Shown: positions 31,033-43,505 of the stretch, in pieces
Layout of the letters: every line of letters begins with the position of its first letter
Numbering within the stretch: the stretch's first letter is position 1
Source of the DNA: Aricia agestis
Taxonomy: Eukaryota > Arthropoda > Insecta > Lepidoptera > Lycaenidae
NCBI RefSeq assembly: GCF_905147365.1
Contig: NC_056408.1
Location: 16,988,001 to 17,052,000, forward strand
Reading direction: 5' to 3'
Length of the DNA: 64,000 nucleotides
Notes under the pieces: model-generated
Databases searched by the model: none
What the model saw: only the letters and a program-made list of their open reading frames with translations
Told to the model about the DNA's origin: nothing
Made by a program: the position numbers and the translations under genes

Positions 31033-32012
31033 ATGTCTTCTAGACGAAGAAAACGGTCACCGGTGCCCGAAGAAGAAGAGTCTGAAAATCATGATCCTTT
31101 TTCCGACGGGGATGGAGAATACGCATCCGACAAAAATTATGAACCCCCAGAAGACGAGTCTGACTCCAGTGATAGTATTTTTGACACCCGGCTTCAATTT
31201 TCTCAAACTGGAAATCGGATGCGAAGGAGTTTGTCCCAAGGCGACTCGGATGAAGAGGATTCTCAGGCAGCTGATGGTGATGATGCTGAATCTTTGCATT
31301 CGCAAGGGGATCATAGTCAAGGTACTCATCCCAACCCTAGTGCTCAAGTAAGTGAATGTAGTGACGATATGGATGTTTCAATAGACGGCGACAATAATAT
31401 TCATAATTCTCAAAATACGAACGATGTTGAAGGCGGCAATGCTCAGATTGCTCAGTCTACCCAAAATTCTGGTGATGAAGATGGCGAGGAGACTGAAGCA
31501 GCAGATAATAATGAAGCAGGTAATCTACAACAAGACACCGCTAGTAATCATTTGAGGGTAAGTGATCAGTCAGAAAATTTGTTTCAAAACAATGAGACAC
31601 CAGCATCAGTCCGAGAACCTAGACGACCAGATACCCCTGTAAATGAAGATGAATGGGAAGACGTGGTTGATGATATCCCCGAGTTCTCTTTTGATTCTAC
31701 TTTTGTGGGTCCCACGTTCGAAATAGATGAGAATTCCACACCGATGCAAATATTTAGCCAGATAGTTAATGAGAATATTATTGAATATTTGGCCGAATAT
31801 GCACAAACACTTACGGTGCTAACTTGTGTAACAAAAACCGGCCTCATACTATAAACAGTCGTAACAAAAGCTTTAAACCGACTACGATACAAGAAATGAA
31901 AGAGTTTTTGGCACTTTCATTTTTACACGGTCACATACAGATCCCTGTTTCACGAAAATTGTTCACGCATGACGATCCTTTATACTACCATCCCATATTC
32001 AGCCATGTCATG
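31033..32012 (+). pseudogene. piggyBac transposase 1, N-terminal part
   Basis: ATG at 31033 gives a basic start (MSSRRRKRSP) and a long acidic, Asp/Asn/Gln-rich region typical of piggyBac N-termini. A one-base frameshift near 31801 then leads to NTYGANLCNKNRP and EMKEFLALSFLHG, the start of the DDE_Tnp_1_7 domain, up to SHVM at 32012, where a LINE has inserted. The second part lies at 36756-37948. Confidence 0.85.
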
Positions 32013-33552
32013 TTCAGCCTTGGCTCGCCGTACCGAGGAACAACTTCAAGTGGCTCTCAAAGAACTAAAAGCCTGTAAAGACCAATGTCAAACACTACTA
32101 CAGGAAAGAGATGATAATGAAAAAGAAATGTTACTTGTACTGCAAAAAAACACAGAACTTAAGTCAGAATTAAATAATTTAAGCCGGGACTACGAGGACA
32201 GTTGTAAACACAATTTAGAACTGCAAGGTATTGTTGATAGTTTTGACCAGTGCAGGGAGGAATATGAAGGCACACTCAAGAACTCAGCTGCACTACAAAT
32301 CAAGCTCAAAAATGCTGAGGAGTATATTAGGAAACTTGAAGACCAGCTAGACTATCATAATTACAGTCAAACACAAGACCTGTTCAAGAAACTTATTCCA
32401 AACGTGAAATTATCAGTGCCTTGCAATGACATTACTACCATAGACTTAACTTGTGATGATACAGTACCATCCCTTAAAATGAACAGTAAAAAAAAATTAA
32501 AGAAATATATTAAAATTAAAAAATGTATCAAAAAGTATAGCCAACTCTCAATGAAAAACAAAAACATTATGAACAGATTAGCAAACAGTATCAAACAAAA
32601 CCAAATATTGCATAATAACTTGTTAGATTGTAACTTTGTCCTAGAACAGACAAAATGTGATTATGAGGCCGATGTATCCAGCCTTCAGTTAGAAATTTCC
32701 TATTTACATGATACTTTAGACAGTTTGACAAAAAAGTATGAATCTTCACAAAAGGAAATTCAGGCACATATATTGGCAATGGATGATTTGCTTGAAGCAA
32801 CTCGATACAATGAGGAGCGTGTTCATTCTTTATTGAGACTTAACATTTCCTCACTTCAGGTGGATCATTCAGTTTCTAATATATCATATATATGTTCCAC
32901 TGAGAAGGCACATACTGAAAGCCAATCAAATATTAGGTTATTTAGTGATGAGTTAGGACAGAACTTAGGTACTTATTTAAGTAGAATATGCAAAGGACAG
33001 GCAGTTTCTAATATTTGTATGCCCGGAGCCACTTATAAGGATATAGTACGAAGGGCACTAACTGAAAAATATTGCCCTAACACAACACTTATTATTCTAG
33101 TTGGGAGAAGAGGGAAATTAAACAAATACCAAATGACAGTACTTTTAGAATCCTTGTTTAAAATTGAAAATATAAAAAAAATGGTATTGTTTACTTTTCC
33201 TTATATAAAAATGTGCCCACGAACTAATATGGAAGAAAATGTATGTAGATATAAGTTAAACAGCCTACTATTTAATGCTGTTAATAACAATTGTATAGTT
33301 ATTAATGACCCACAACCACAAAAATGTCAGGTTGTGGATATAAATAACTTAAGTTTTAAATTAAGTAACATGTACTTGGATAAGTATTTATTATCCAATT
33401 TCTGTAAGCGACATGTAGCTGGTATGCTATTTAATATTTTTACTTTTTCACAAGCCAAGAATTTGGCTTCTACGACTACTGCTTTTATTGAGCAGGATAC
33501 TTACCATAGTATTAACGAATTGGAACATGTTCCAAATAACCATTTAAATTAG
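32013..33552 (+). CDS. LINE ORF1: coiled coil plus SGNH-like domain
   Basis: An open frame of about 510 codons from the insertion point to the stop at 33550. The first two thirds are a long coiled coil (EEQLQVALKELKACKDQ; leucine and charged residues) with a Lys-rich stretch. The last third has NICMPGATYKDIVRRAL and TTLIILVGRRGKLN, reminiscent of the SGNH/esterase domain found in ORF1 of CR1-type LINEs. Its normal start is missing or lies upstream of the truncation. The role is RNA binding and particle formation; the esterase part is assigned on motif style only. Confidence 0.7.
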
Positions 33553-33584
33553 AGAATAAGACAATAGAGAATGCCTCTGGCAGT

Positions 33585-36472
33585 TATAATAACTCAAGTT
33601 TGAATAAAAATTTTAAAAACTTCAAAGATTTAAGTAATAATAATTGTAATGTAATCAATCTGGTGCATCAAAACCTACAAGGAATGGTAGGTAAGGAACT
33701 TGAAACTGAGTTATTTTTAAAGGAATTTGACGTTGATATTTTGTGTATTTCTGAACATTGGTTCAAAAAATATGAACTCATTTTCAATTTCAGTAACCAC
33801 CAGATTGCCAGTTCGTTCAGTAGAGAGGAGGCCATAAGAGGTGGCTCTTTAATATTAATCAATAAAAAAAATTAAATTCAAGGAACGTAAAGACATTATT
33901 AGTCTCTCCACTGAACGAATTATTGAGGTAGCCTGTATAGAGTTGAGTCATCTTATTATTGTGAGCGTATACAGGCCTCCATCAGGATTATATGATTCAT
34001 TCGAACAAGTCATGGAACAAATTCTATACAAAATATGTGCATCTAATAAAAAAGTTATAGTCTGTGGTGACTTCAATATAAATTTATTAGATTCGACCCC
34101 CACCACTATTAGATTCACATCTTTGTTTAAATCATATAATCTTCTTAATCTATTTTATGAGCCAACTAGAGTATGTGATACAACGGCCACTTGTATTGAT
34201 AATATTTTTACTGACATTACTCCACAAAAAAAAGAAATAATAAATAAGCTTAGCTCTGATCACTGTGGACAGTTAGCTTCTTTTAATATAAATTGTGATA
34301 ATAACTTAGAGGAAAAGCTTGTATTTATTCCTGTGAATACTAAACGCATTGAGAAGTTTAGAAATAATTTAAGTTCAAGTATTCAATTATTGAATGGGTC
34401 GAATAGCTCAGATGAAGCTTTTAATATTTAAGATAATAAGAACCCAATTTAACAGTGTGTTTACTTCAGTAACGGTTAGAAACAATAAAAAAATGAAAAA
34501 TAATTTTACTAAATGGGCGACTGCAGGAATTAAAATAAGCAGGCAAAGATTGTATAGTCTGTATGAAGAAAAATGTTTTAATAATAGTGTAGCATTTAAA
34601 GAATACGTTTAAAACTATTCTAAAACTTTTAGAAAAGTTTGCAAATCTGCTAAAGCTATGCACATAAAGAAAAAGATTAAAAATTCCAAAAATAAAATTA
34701 AAACTACTTGGAAGGTAATAGCTGGTGAGACTGGAAACGTCACCTGTCGTAGCTCGGATTTTCAACTGTATTTTGAAAATAAAGAAATTACCAATGACCT
34801 AGAAGTTGCGACAGCCTTTGAAAAATTCTTTGCTGACATTCCGGTTTCAACTACGAAAAACTTAAACTCCTCACCTGCAGCTGCCGAAAAACTACTCAAA
34901 GATAATGTAAAGGAATGTAATGTCAATTTTAAGTTTAGAGAGATTGACCCCAAAGACATTATTGATACTTTTAAATTATTAAACATTAAGAATACCACCG
35001 ATCTTTGGGGATTGTCTACAAAAATTATTAAATCAGTAATTGACATTATAGCAATGATTTTTAATAACTGTATAGAGAATGGTGTTTTTCCTGACTTAAT
35101 GAAGCACAGCAAGGTTATACCTTTATTTAAAGCGGGAATTAAGTCTGATCCGACAAATTACAGACCTATATCGATTTTACCGACCCTTAGCAAAATATTT
35201 GAAAAAATAATTTTAAAACAGCTATTGGTACACTTTAATTCAAATAATTTATTACACGAAAATCAATACGGTTTTACTAAGGGTCGTTCCACAACGGATG
35301 CTGGTATAGGTCTTCTATGTAGTATATTTGAAGCTTGGGAGGGATCGCAGGATGCCTTAGGTGTCTTCTGTGACCTCTCTAAGGCCTTCGACTGTGTCGA
35401 GCATGCTACATTGATTAGGAAATTACACCACTATGGCATAAGGGACTCAGCACTCAACCTTTTGACATCTTACCTCAAAAATAGGACTCAAAGGGTTGAA
35501 ATCAATAATAAGAGATCAAATGGAACCAATATAGAATTAGGTGTCCCACAGGGATCTATTTTAGGCCCGTTTCTTTTTCTCGTCTACATAAATGACCTAC
35601 CTTATCTAGTTAAGGATAATGATAATGAAATAGTACTTTTTGCTGATGACACTTCACTTATTTTTAAAGTGAAGAGACAACAGTCTAATTACGACGAGGT
35701 AAACTGTACTCTTTCAAAAATAGTACATTGGTTTAATGTTAATAATTTACTTTTGAATTCTACTAAAACTTAATGTTTAAAGTTTACTTTGCCCAATGTA
35801 CGGCAAGTTCAAACCAATGTACTATTGAATGATGAGAAAATGAATTTGGTGGACACTACTGTATTTTTAGGTATTACACTAGATAGTAAATTACAGTGGG
35901 GTCCTCATATTGCTAAACTCGCAGATAGACTCAGTTCTGCAGCATATGCAGTCAGAAAGATTAGGGAAATTTCTGACGAAGACACTGCACGATTAGTATA
36001 CTTTAGCTATTTTCACAGTAGAATGTCATATGGTATCCTTTTATGGGGAAAGGCTGCCGATATTAATACTATATTTGTGCTGCAGAAGCGAGCTATACGT
36101 TCGATTTACAAAATGTCTACATTTGAATCTTTGAGAGAAAAGTTTAAAGAAATTGGTATTCTGACAGTAGCTTCTCAATACATTTTAGATAATGTAATAC
36201 ATGTTAGAAAAAATATATGTAAATTTAAAGCCAAAGGTGACATTCATTGTAGAAACACCAGAAATAAGTACAAGCTAGATTTGCCAGTGATCAGACTTAG
36301 TAAAGTCAGTAAATCTTTTAAAGGTCAATGTATACGCCTTTTCAATAAAATCCCAGAAAACGTTAAAAATCTTTCCATTAATAAATTTAAGAAAGTAGTC
36401 AAAGAGCGTTTGTGTGCCAAAGCCTATTATAAGGTCAATGATTTCATAAATGATGGCACATCTTGGGAGTAG
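33585..36472 (+). pseudogene. LINE ORF2: endonuclease and reverse transcriptase
   Basis: The endonuclease starts near NLVHQNLQGM, with DILCISEHW, then VSVYRPPSG, VIVCGDFNINLL and KLSSDHCGQ. RT has NYRPISILPTLSKIFE, VFCDLSKAFDCVEH, GVPQGSILGPFLFLVYINDL and the catalytic LFADDTSL (35640), followed by a C-terminal domain ending at 36470. Lesions: one extra A in an 8-A run (33866-33873), one base gained near 34428, and stops at 34610 and 35771 (AAA to TAA). Otherwise complete, so this copy is young but inactive as read. Confidence 0.9.
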
Positions 36473-36755
36473 GATGGCTGCTTACAAGGCTACTTCTACA
36501 TTATTGTACATGACTTACTATGTATGTATGTTGACATTGTATAATTTTAAGTTACAGCATTGTAAATTTTATTTTAAAAGATTAATTTTTTTTTTGGTAA
36601 AAAAAGTGGGCCCCGTGCGAGTTTCTTACGCCGGTTCTTCTCGCCGGGATAGTTCCCGAACCGGTGGTAGGCACCGTAGCTAATATTAACATTCTGAAAG
36701 TATTTTCTTAAAATCTACTCAGAAATAAAATATTTTTTATTTTATTTTTATTTTA

Positions 36756-37948
36756 TCATGTCAGGTCGCCGTTATAACCAAATATTACGATGTTTCTGTG
36801 CTGCTGAATCGGGAGCTGAAGGAAAAGATAAAGTTGATCACTTTGCGAATTCTCTTACACAAATATTTCGGCAATCCTTAAACCCAGGAATTGATTTGTC
36901 TTTGGATGAATCGTTGTTACTATTTCGAGGACGTCTCCAATTTAGACAATACATCAAGTCTAAGAAAGCCCGGTATGGCATAAAGTTTTACGTACTCACG
37001 ACTGATGACGGTTATGTGTTAAACCTTAAAATGTATCATGGAAGCGAGGATGTGACTGATGCCGATGGAGAACCTGGAAAGAAAGTCGATAAGCTGGTGT
37101 TACGGCTCATGCGTCCTTATCTCTTGAAAGGACACCACCTGTATATGGATAACTTCTATAATTCCGTGACATTATCACAGAAACTTCTTGATCTTAAGAC
37201 GCACACGAATGGCACATTGCGCACAAACAGAAAAGACAACCCCAAAGAATTGATCGCAAAAAAACTAAAAAACGGTGAGCATTTTTGGTTGAGGAAGAAG
37301 AAAGTTTATGTGAGTAAATGGAAGGACAAGAGGCCAGTTCTTGTCCTCACCACGCGGGAACATCCAGAGATGGTTGAAGTTCGAAACCGGCATGGAAAAA
37401 GATCTATGAAGCCCATAGAGGTCGCCTCATACAACGCACATATGTGTGGAATTGATCGTTGTGATCAGATGATAAGCTATTATTCTTCGCCACGCAAAAC
37501 TATAAGATGGTACAAAAAGGTTTTGTTCCATTTGTTGGACATTGCTCTCTGGAACTCCTTTTATTTGTTCAAGAAGTATGTGAAGCAAAATAGCAAATAT
37601 GAATTCGTCACATACAGAGAAGAAATTATAAGAGAGATGTTGAAGCTAGAGAAAGACACTAAGGGAAAAGACTTGATGACAAGAAAAAAGAATGACTCCC
37701 GACGTTATGGTCCTGGACAAGTTGGCCAAGCAGCTGCATTTCCCATAAATTCAGGGCATTGGCCAGTCCGAATTGAGGCACCCCCAACAGGGAAAAAGAA
37801 ATTTGCATTCTTGACTTGCAAAGTATGCGCAAAAAAGAAGCTACGAAAGGAAACTAGTTACAGGTGCTCTGGATGTCCTGATTCTCCAGCACTGTGTCCA
37901 ACTTGTTTCAGAGAATGGCATGAAAATTATGAAAATTTTAACAACTAA
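36756..37948 (+). CDS. piggyBac transposase 1, catalytic and C-terminal part
   Basis: After the LINE, 396 open codons follow (counted from the Met at 36758): SLDESLLLF (first catalytic Asp, codon 50), LYMDNFYNS (second, codon 131), MCGIDRCDQMISYY (third, codons 233/236), then a C-terminal cysteine-rich domain with CKVCAKKK, CSGC and CPTCFREWHE. All catalytic residues and the zinc-binding Cys are kept. With the N-terminal part the protein would be close to the normal 550-700 residues. The target of this transposase family is TTAA. Confidence 0.9.
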
Positions 37949-38620
37949 TGTTATGATTGTATTTGAGGCTGATTCCTAAAATATTTTGTGATTTATTATT
38001 AAAACAGAGCTATGTATCTGATCTTTTTGAGAATATAGTAGTATTTTTAAGAATCTTACTTTTAACTTAAGTATAACAAAAATTGATACCTCAAAATGTT
38101 ACTAAACTGATTATTGTGATCTCATATCATATGTGATTTGATTATTTAGTTGTAGGTTATTTTATAAGCTATTTTGTTTGTGAAAGAACTTCTTTCACAA
38201 ACAAAATAGCTTATAAAGAAGAGAGAGTAAGTTGATGTTTATAATTATTCACTTATTTTGTTATAATGATTATAACATTTTCTTAGTGAGAGAGTTGGTT
38301 TTATAGATACTAATAAGTAACTAAAATTTGATAAGTCCTTTTAGAAATCTTGTTCAAAATGTTAATTGTTACTTATCAGAGCTAATTGTTTTCATACTAT
38401 TTTCATAGTAATACTAATAAGTAATTAAAAACTATTATTTTCTTTTCAATATTTTATTAAAAACGTTAATTGTTACTTATCGGAGCTAGATTGGACATAA
38501 TATTTGATATTTCGTAAATAAAAATAATTAAAAAGTTTAATTTTGTTTTATTTATGAAGAATTATGAAATACTTACTCAAAGAAAATCTTAGAAAAACTG
38601 TGTGACACGGCACTACGCTT
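37949..38620. other. ~670 bp AT-rich, repeats but no gene
   Basis: Contains the hairpin at 38161-38217 and two diverged copies of a segment around ttaattgttacttatc.gagct (38358 and 38466), spaced 108 bp. It is probably the 3' flank of piggyBac 1; no terminal repeat was fixed. Confidence 0.4.
38161..38217. repeat. Perfect 28-bp inverted repeat with 1-bp loop
   Basis: Arms 38161-38188 and 38190-38217 are exact reverse complements around a single C. This is the same type of structure as at 10306-10369. Confidence 0.95.
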
Positions 38621-38622
38621 AG

Positions 38623-38731
38623 AGGCGGTCACGCCGACAGACGTAGCGTCATATAACACATTTCATAGGATGTTTGGTATGATACCACGTTCGAAGGCGG
38701 TCACGTCGACAGACGTAGTGTCATATAACAC
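38623..38731 (+). repeat. 37-bp direct repeat, 72-bp period
   Basis: Copies 38623-38659 and 38695-38731 differ at two bases (aggcggtcacg.cgacagacg core). Confidence 0.85.
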
Positions 38732-38756
38732 CCCACGTGTCATATAAGGACCATCT

Positions 38757-39506
38757 ACAAGTGGATTAGTGGATAAAATATCTGCAGGAAAAAGACACAT
38801 TATAGTCCACGCAGGATCAGAAAAGGGTTTTGTTCCTAATGCTTTATTAGTGTTTAGCACAAAATCGAAAATGGCAGACTATCATGATGATATGAATAAA
38901 AACAATTTTTTAAAATGGTTAGAAGAGAAGCTAATACCAAACCTGATGGAACCCTCTGTAATTATCATGGATAATGCGAGTTACCACGTAACTCAAATTA
39001 ACAAGCCACCTACAATGCACAACTTGAAAGCTGACATTCAAAAGTGGCTTTCTGATAATAATATTTCGTTTGACGAATGCTTTACAAAGGCTGAGCTCTT
39101 CTGTCTAGTGCAAGAAAATAAACCAACTTCTCTATATGAAGCAGAAGAGTTACTGAAACAGCATGGGCATGAAGTTTTAAAGTTGCCTCCGTATCACTGC
39201 GATCTCAATGCGATAGAACTTATATGGAGCTTGGTCAAACGAAAGATTGCAAGCAAAAATTTTGGCGTGCATGGCACTCAAACCGAAGAATTAATTCAAG
39301 AATATTTCTCAACCATCACCGCAAGCGACTGGAAGAAAATCACTGACCACATAATTAATGTGGAAAATGAACATAAAACTAGAGACAGAATTACAGAGAC
39401 TGAACTGGAACCATTTATTATAAATGTTCGTGAAGACGATGGTGACAGTGACAATTCCCTCTCTGGTATTGAGTTTCTCGAATTTGATTTTGATTATGAT
39501 GAATAA
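38757..39506 (+). pseudogene. Tc1-type transposase copy 2, DDE core without first Asp
   Basis: An open reading to TAA at 39504. GKRHIIVHAGSEKGFVPNAL, then SVIIMDNASYH (second catalytic Asp) and PPYHCDLNAIELIWSLVKR (last catalytic Glu), and an acidic C-terminus. Eighty-one residues separate the Asp of MDNA from the Glu, far wider than Tc1 (34) or mariner; this matches the spacing described for the DD82E group (name from memory). The part with the first Asp and the DNA-binding domain is missing upstream. The same family as 11720-16733. Confidence 0.8.
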
Positions 39507-39704
39507 AATGTTATTATTTTTAGTACTTTGTTTTTTTTAACTTTATATTTCAATGGAAGTTGAATAGTGCTCCAATGTGTGTTCTCTTTCTATGGAAACC
39601 AATGGCGAGGTTGTGAGCAGGCAAGGCTATGAATAAATGTCATTATCATTTAATATTTTGTTAGCTTTTTGTCATGGCAGTGGTTTTAGCAGAAATTTAA
39701 ACTC

Positions 39705-39768
39705 ATTTCAATTTCTGTCCCGGGCGGGAATTGAACCCGGGACCTCTTGCATGTTGACTACTGAACCA

Positions 39769-39770
<2 letters not shown>
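39705..39770 (-). mobile_element. tRNA-like SINE head or tRNA pseudogene
   Basis: On minus, box A (tggttcagtagt) and box B (gggttcaattccc) lie at tRNA spacing, then cccgggac. No acceptor stem pairs. The 5' side runs into the ACGC microsatellite. It is another SINE family than 3803/24044. Confidence 0.55.
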
Positions 39771-39820
<50 letters not shown>

Positions 39821-39861
39821 CGTACCCACGCACACACACACACATACACACACACACACAC
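39768..39861. repeat. (ACGC)n followed by (CA)n microsatellite
   Basis: About 13 ACGC units (39768-39821), then interrupted CA repeats to 39861. Confidence 0.95.
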
Positions 39862-39959
39862 CCTTTTTCCCCCCTAGACAGTACCATTTACTGAACCCAA
39901 GACACTCGTGTCGTAGGGCTGGACACCATAAACACAAACATACACACAAAATTTATTAT

Positions 39960-40411
39960 TGCGATGGGGGTTGTTGTTAAAACCAGAATAGAAAAAGTCT
40001 GGAGTACCACCACTAACATATTCTGCACCCCCGGTTTTGGCGAACATATGCCTATCAACAGATTTCTCCTTTTAAGTAAACTTTTACATTTTGCCAACAA
40101 TGAAGACATGTGTTCGCCAGGACTGGATGTTTCCGAGGCCAAACATTTAAAATCGAACCAGTACTGTCACATATTAATCATAAGTTTCAGTCATTATATA
40201 AGCCGGCACAAAATATTTCTCTCGACGACTTTCTTTTGCAGTGGAAAGGTTGGTTAGACATTAACCAATTAGTTCCCAATAAAGCTGCTGTTATGGGGAT
40301 TAAATTTCATGAGATTTGTGAATCTCAAACTGGCTATTTATGGCGTTTTGAGATTCACGCTCATAAGAAATCCCCACAACAACAGCCGGAAGAGCCTCTA
40401 GAAAACGCTAA
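39960..40411 (+). pseudogene. piggyBac transposase 3, internal fragment
   Basis: Across two frames: FGEHMPINRFLLLSKLLHFA, then after a shift near 40150 EPVLSHINHKFQSLYKPAQN, ISLDDFLLQWKGWLDI (first catalytic Asp, in L-D-D) and GIKFHEICESQTGYLWRFEI. It is similar to the matching part of piggyBac 2 (54820-55074) but not identical. Cut on the right by a minus-strand gypsy piece. Confidence 0.8.
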
Positions 40412-41965
40412 TATGATAATGATTTCCTGTCTTTATTCTATGTTGAGTAAAATGAGTTGCTTTTTTATTCTTTTGAAAAATATCAGAATATTCAGATAAG
40501 AGATTATTAAAAATTATTCTTTCATCATTATTCAGTGAAGTACCTTTATTGGGACGTAAATAAATGTCAACAGAATACAAAGATGTAGGATTTATTTTTA
40601 AATATTCTACACGAGGGTCAATAAATAAATTTTCTTCCGCTGATTCACGTGGAAGTATTGGTCGGGATGGAGTGTCCAGCTTAACAATTTTCCACCTCAG
40701 TCGCTTCATATCTGGAGGAGAAGTTTCCGTGTCTTTTGTTGGCGTAATTGTCAGTGGAGATAACATATGATTCTGGTGGAACTCTTTTGCCCACTTAATA
40801 AATTCGGGAATGGGCTTGTTTCACTCAACAATGTCACCATCATCTGTTTCCAGCGATAGACGCTTAGTGGCCTTTAACGGAATAGGCGTACTTGCAAATT
40901 AGAGGAAACTAAATAATTTATTTGGGTCGTCGATAAAACTCCAGTGACGTTGGGGTAAATTTAGGACGATTCCAGCAGCTTCCAGGATATCAATTCCCAA
41001 GAGTATGCGGTTGTCACTCGCTTCCGGGATTGCTGACAATTTTATGGGCAATAAACGACCTCCAACAATAACATCCACAGTTGACACGAACAAATTTGTT
41101 TGTCGTGTGGTGCCACCTGCAAGACTTAAAAGTGCACTTTCTTTTGCAAATGACACACCACTCTGCACCAAGTTCTTATACAATTGGGCACTGGCAATAC
41201 TGGTTCGTGCAGCCGTGTCCAAAAATGCATATCCTTTTTGACCTTTAATAGTTATTTCTATTGTGGGGATTTTCGATTGGCTTTTTACTGCTGATTGTAA
41301 TGAATAAAAAACCGGAGGGGTCTCCTTATTTTTACAGTTTTCGCAGTTACTGCGGAATACTCCCGCGGCACCACATCCGTAGCAAGTGATGGTCGGTTTT
41401 GGCTGAACCTTTACATCCGCCATCCTCTTCCTTCAGACTTCAAACAGATGTCCTTTTTATGTATACCTTTTAAAACCCTTCCGGACACTTCCATCTTTTA
41501 AAGCTTTTTCAATCTCCTTTGAAAGGCTTTCTAAATATCTTCCGCGCTCCAGTAGATCTGCAAAAGTTTTTATTTGGGACCTCGGAATTTCCTTCTTGTT
41601 ATTTATAGCCAAAAGTCCGTATATAAAATCTAGTCCTCCTCTTTGTGCCTTTTTGATGGAAGCTGAGACATTAAAGCACGCTTCTCACAAAGGAAAAAAT
41701 CGATTTTCTCATAAGTTTGCTTCTTCGAGAACAGCTCAAGATATACCTCGTGTGGCTGCATCTTAGGTGCAAATGAACTTTTTATTACTTCAAGGGCTTG
41801 GTTCCACTTTTTGATGTCGCCTTTTACTCCGCTCCACCAAGTAGCAGCAAGTCCCGTAAGCAGTGATGTAAGTCCTTCAAGAGCGTCTTCGTCGGAAATC
41901 TTTTCAATTTTCTTATAAATAGAAATATTTGTGACAAATTCTTCAACTTTATTATAAAAGGCGTT
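40412..41965 (-). pseudogene. Ty3/gypsy gag-protease-RT start, minus strand
   Basis: From 41965 down: gag core (ALEGLTSLLTGLAATWWSGV, then EVYLELFSKKQTYEKI); zinc knuckle with C-x2-C (CYGCGAAGVFRSNC, 41385-41344, its His replaced); protease YAFLDTAARTSIAS (41230; the Gly of D-T-G is Ala) and RILLGIDILEAAGIVL, to 40899; then, after a break, the start of polymerase with NNDERIIFNNLLSEYSDIFQ (about 40480). It ends inside the RT leader. Frames change at about 41430 and 40890. The protease change would likely inactivate it. Confidence 0.8.
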
Positions 41966-43497
41966 TCAACCAACACTACAAGCCCCTCCGCAAGAGTCCT
42001 CAGCGGAGTCAGAATACGAAGATGAAGCACCGCGTGGCTCTCCAGCTTGTTCTGACTGGGGGGCGCCGTCGCTGAGAATGGCTGATGACCATGATTTTGA
42101 GATAAACTTTCGTCCTGAAACCAAAGAAGCGGAGCCGCTTGTACCCGCGCATACTCCACAAATGAGCAAGGGATAGAATGCCAAAGGTTCGGGTCAGTGA
42201 CATGGAACCGAATTCGGTACAAGGACGCGGAACAGCGTTCACACGCTACACCAGTTTTTAGTGCGCTGCGAGTAAATCCAGAGTTGGGAGGCCTCGGAGT
42301 ACAACCATCTGCTCTACTTGAGAAGCAGGACAAGATGCTAGGCGCTATAACATACGGACTGCTCCTACAAGGAAAGGTTCTGGTGGAAAGCCTGCAAGGC
42401 ACCTGTAGGAATCACCCCGGTGCGGCAGAAGATGTTAAAAAACTTCTGTCAAAGGGCTCGCAATTTAAGACTGTGACGGATGATCTCCTGCAATTCGTGT
42501 GTGGCCACAGGGCCGAGACTATAGAAATGCGTAGAAATACGTATAAGGCAAGAAACGAAGCCTTAGCCACAGCTTTAAAACAGATACCGCCATCTGAGAC
42601 TCATCTCTTCGAGGAGAAAGCCCTTTCAAATGTTCTAAAGGATAACGGTGGGGTATCTCAAGTTTTTCAGATCAGATCCAGTTCAAGCCGTGTACCCGCC
42701 TCCGCTGCCACCTCTCCACAATACCGTCGTGGGTTCCCCACTACCATACGGTCCAATGGCCCTCAAAAACCTGTCCAGAAGAAGAAAAAAGACTACAACC
42801 ACACTCAAAGAACCAGAAAGCATTGACAGTTTTCGTGGGGGGCAATTGAGGAAAATTGTCGACCACTGGAGAAACCTGGAAACACCAGACAGTATCTTAA
42901 AATCAATCGTAGGTTACACAATTCCCTTTGCAAAGACGCCCCCACTAGTACCCTTACACAAAGACCTGTAAAAAAGATTCGCGACAAAGAGTTCTCAGTT
43001 GATGTCAAAAGAGATAGGCATTTTACGAAGCAGCGGAGTTATAGAACCGTCAAAGACAAAAACAGGCTTCTTGTCGCGAATCTTTCTAATCCCAAAGCAA
43101 AACGGGAATGTGCGCCAGATTTTCGATTTAAGACGACTTTTATATCTGAAACCCCCAAAATTCCGACTCATAAATCAGCGACAAGTTCCTTGCAACCTTT
43201 AGACTTCCTGGGAAAGTTGGACCTTTCGCAGGCCTACTTCCACATTCCGATAAAGGAAAGCCACCGCAGATTCCTCAGCTTTTCTTACAAAGGCAACCTC
43301 TGTCAAATGACTTGTCTTCCTTTTGGCCTGAGCAGTGCACCCCATATCTTCTGTCGAATAACAAATTGGTTCGCAGGCGTATTGAGGTCGAAAGGGATTC
43401 GAGTTGTAGTATACTTAGACGATTTTCTTTTCGCGCACCAGGTACCCCTGGCGGCCTACCACAACCTTTCCTAAAACTATCATGTTTCCAGAACACT
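41966..43497 (+). pseudogene. DIRS-type retrotransposon gag and RT (first part)
   Basis: Gag: 41966-42180 acidic/Pro-rich, then from 42197 RYKDAEQRSHATPVFSAL and GAITYGLLLQGKVLVESLQG to about 42830. RT side: SFRGGQLRKIVDHWRNLETP (42828), SIVGYTIPF, KEIGILRSSGVIEPSK, GFLSRIFLIPKQNGNVRQIF, FLGKLDLSQAYFHIPI, CLPFGLSSAPHIF and the catalytic VVYLDDFLFA (43410). GYxIPF, S..EI..L...G.I and LPFGLS.AP are typical of DIRS. Frameshifts occur near 42650, 42970 and 43190. It is interrupted at 43505. Confidence 0.85.
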
Positions 43498-43505
43498 TTG
43501 TTGTA

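Larger units (their letters stand above)
32013..36755 (+). mobile_element. CR1-like LINE inserted in piggyBac 1
   Basis: A 4.74-kb LINE with coiled-coil/esterase ORF1, endonuclease-RT ORF2, a 3' UTR and a T/A-rich tail. The 5-bp TCATG is present on both sides (32008-32012 and 36756-36760), and joining the flanks restores the piggyBac frame. It is 5'-truncated within ORF1 or just before it. The 3' UTR (36600-36700) matches the inverse fragment at 25903. Confidence 0.9.

Noticed and set aside
31033..37948. Treating ORF1 of the LINE as a natural part of the piggyBac protein
   Set aside because: The frame runs through the junction by chance; TCATG on both sides and restored piggyBac motifs show an insertion.
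39768..39861. Possible CRISPR-like regular array
   Set aside because: Simple 4-bp and 2-bp repeats without spacers; eukaryotic microsatellite.
39637..39949. Cys/Val-rich and Thr/His-rich frames around 39768-39861
   Set aside because: Translations of the ACGC and CA microsatellites.
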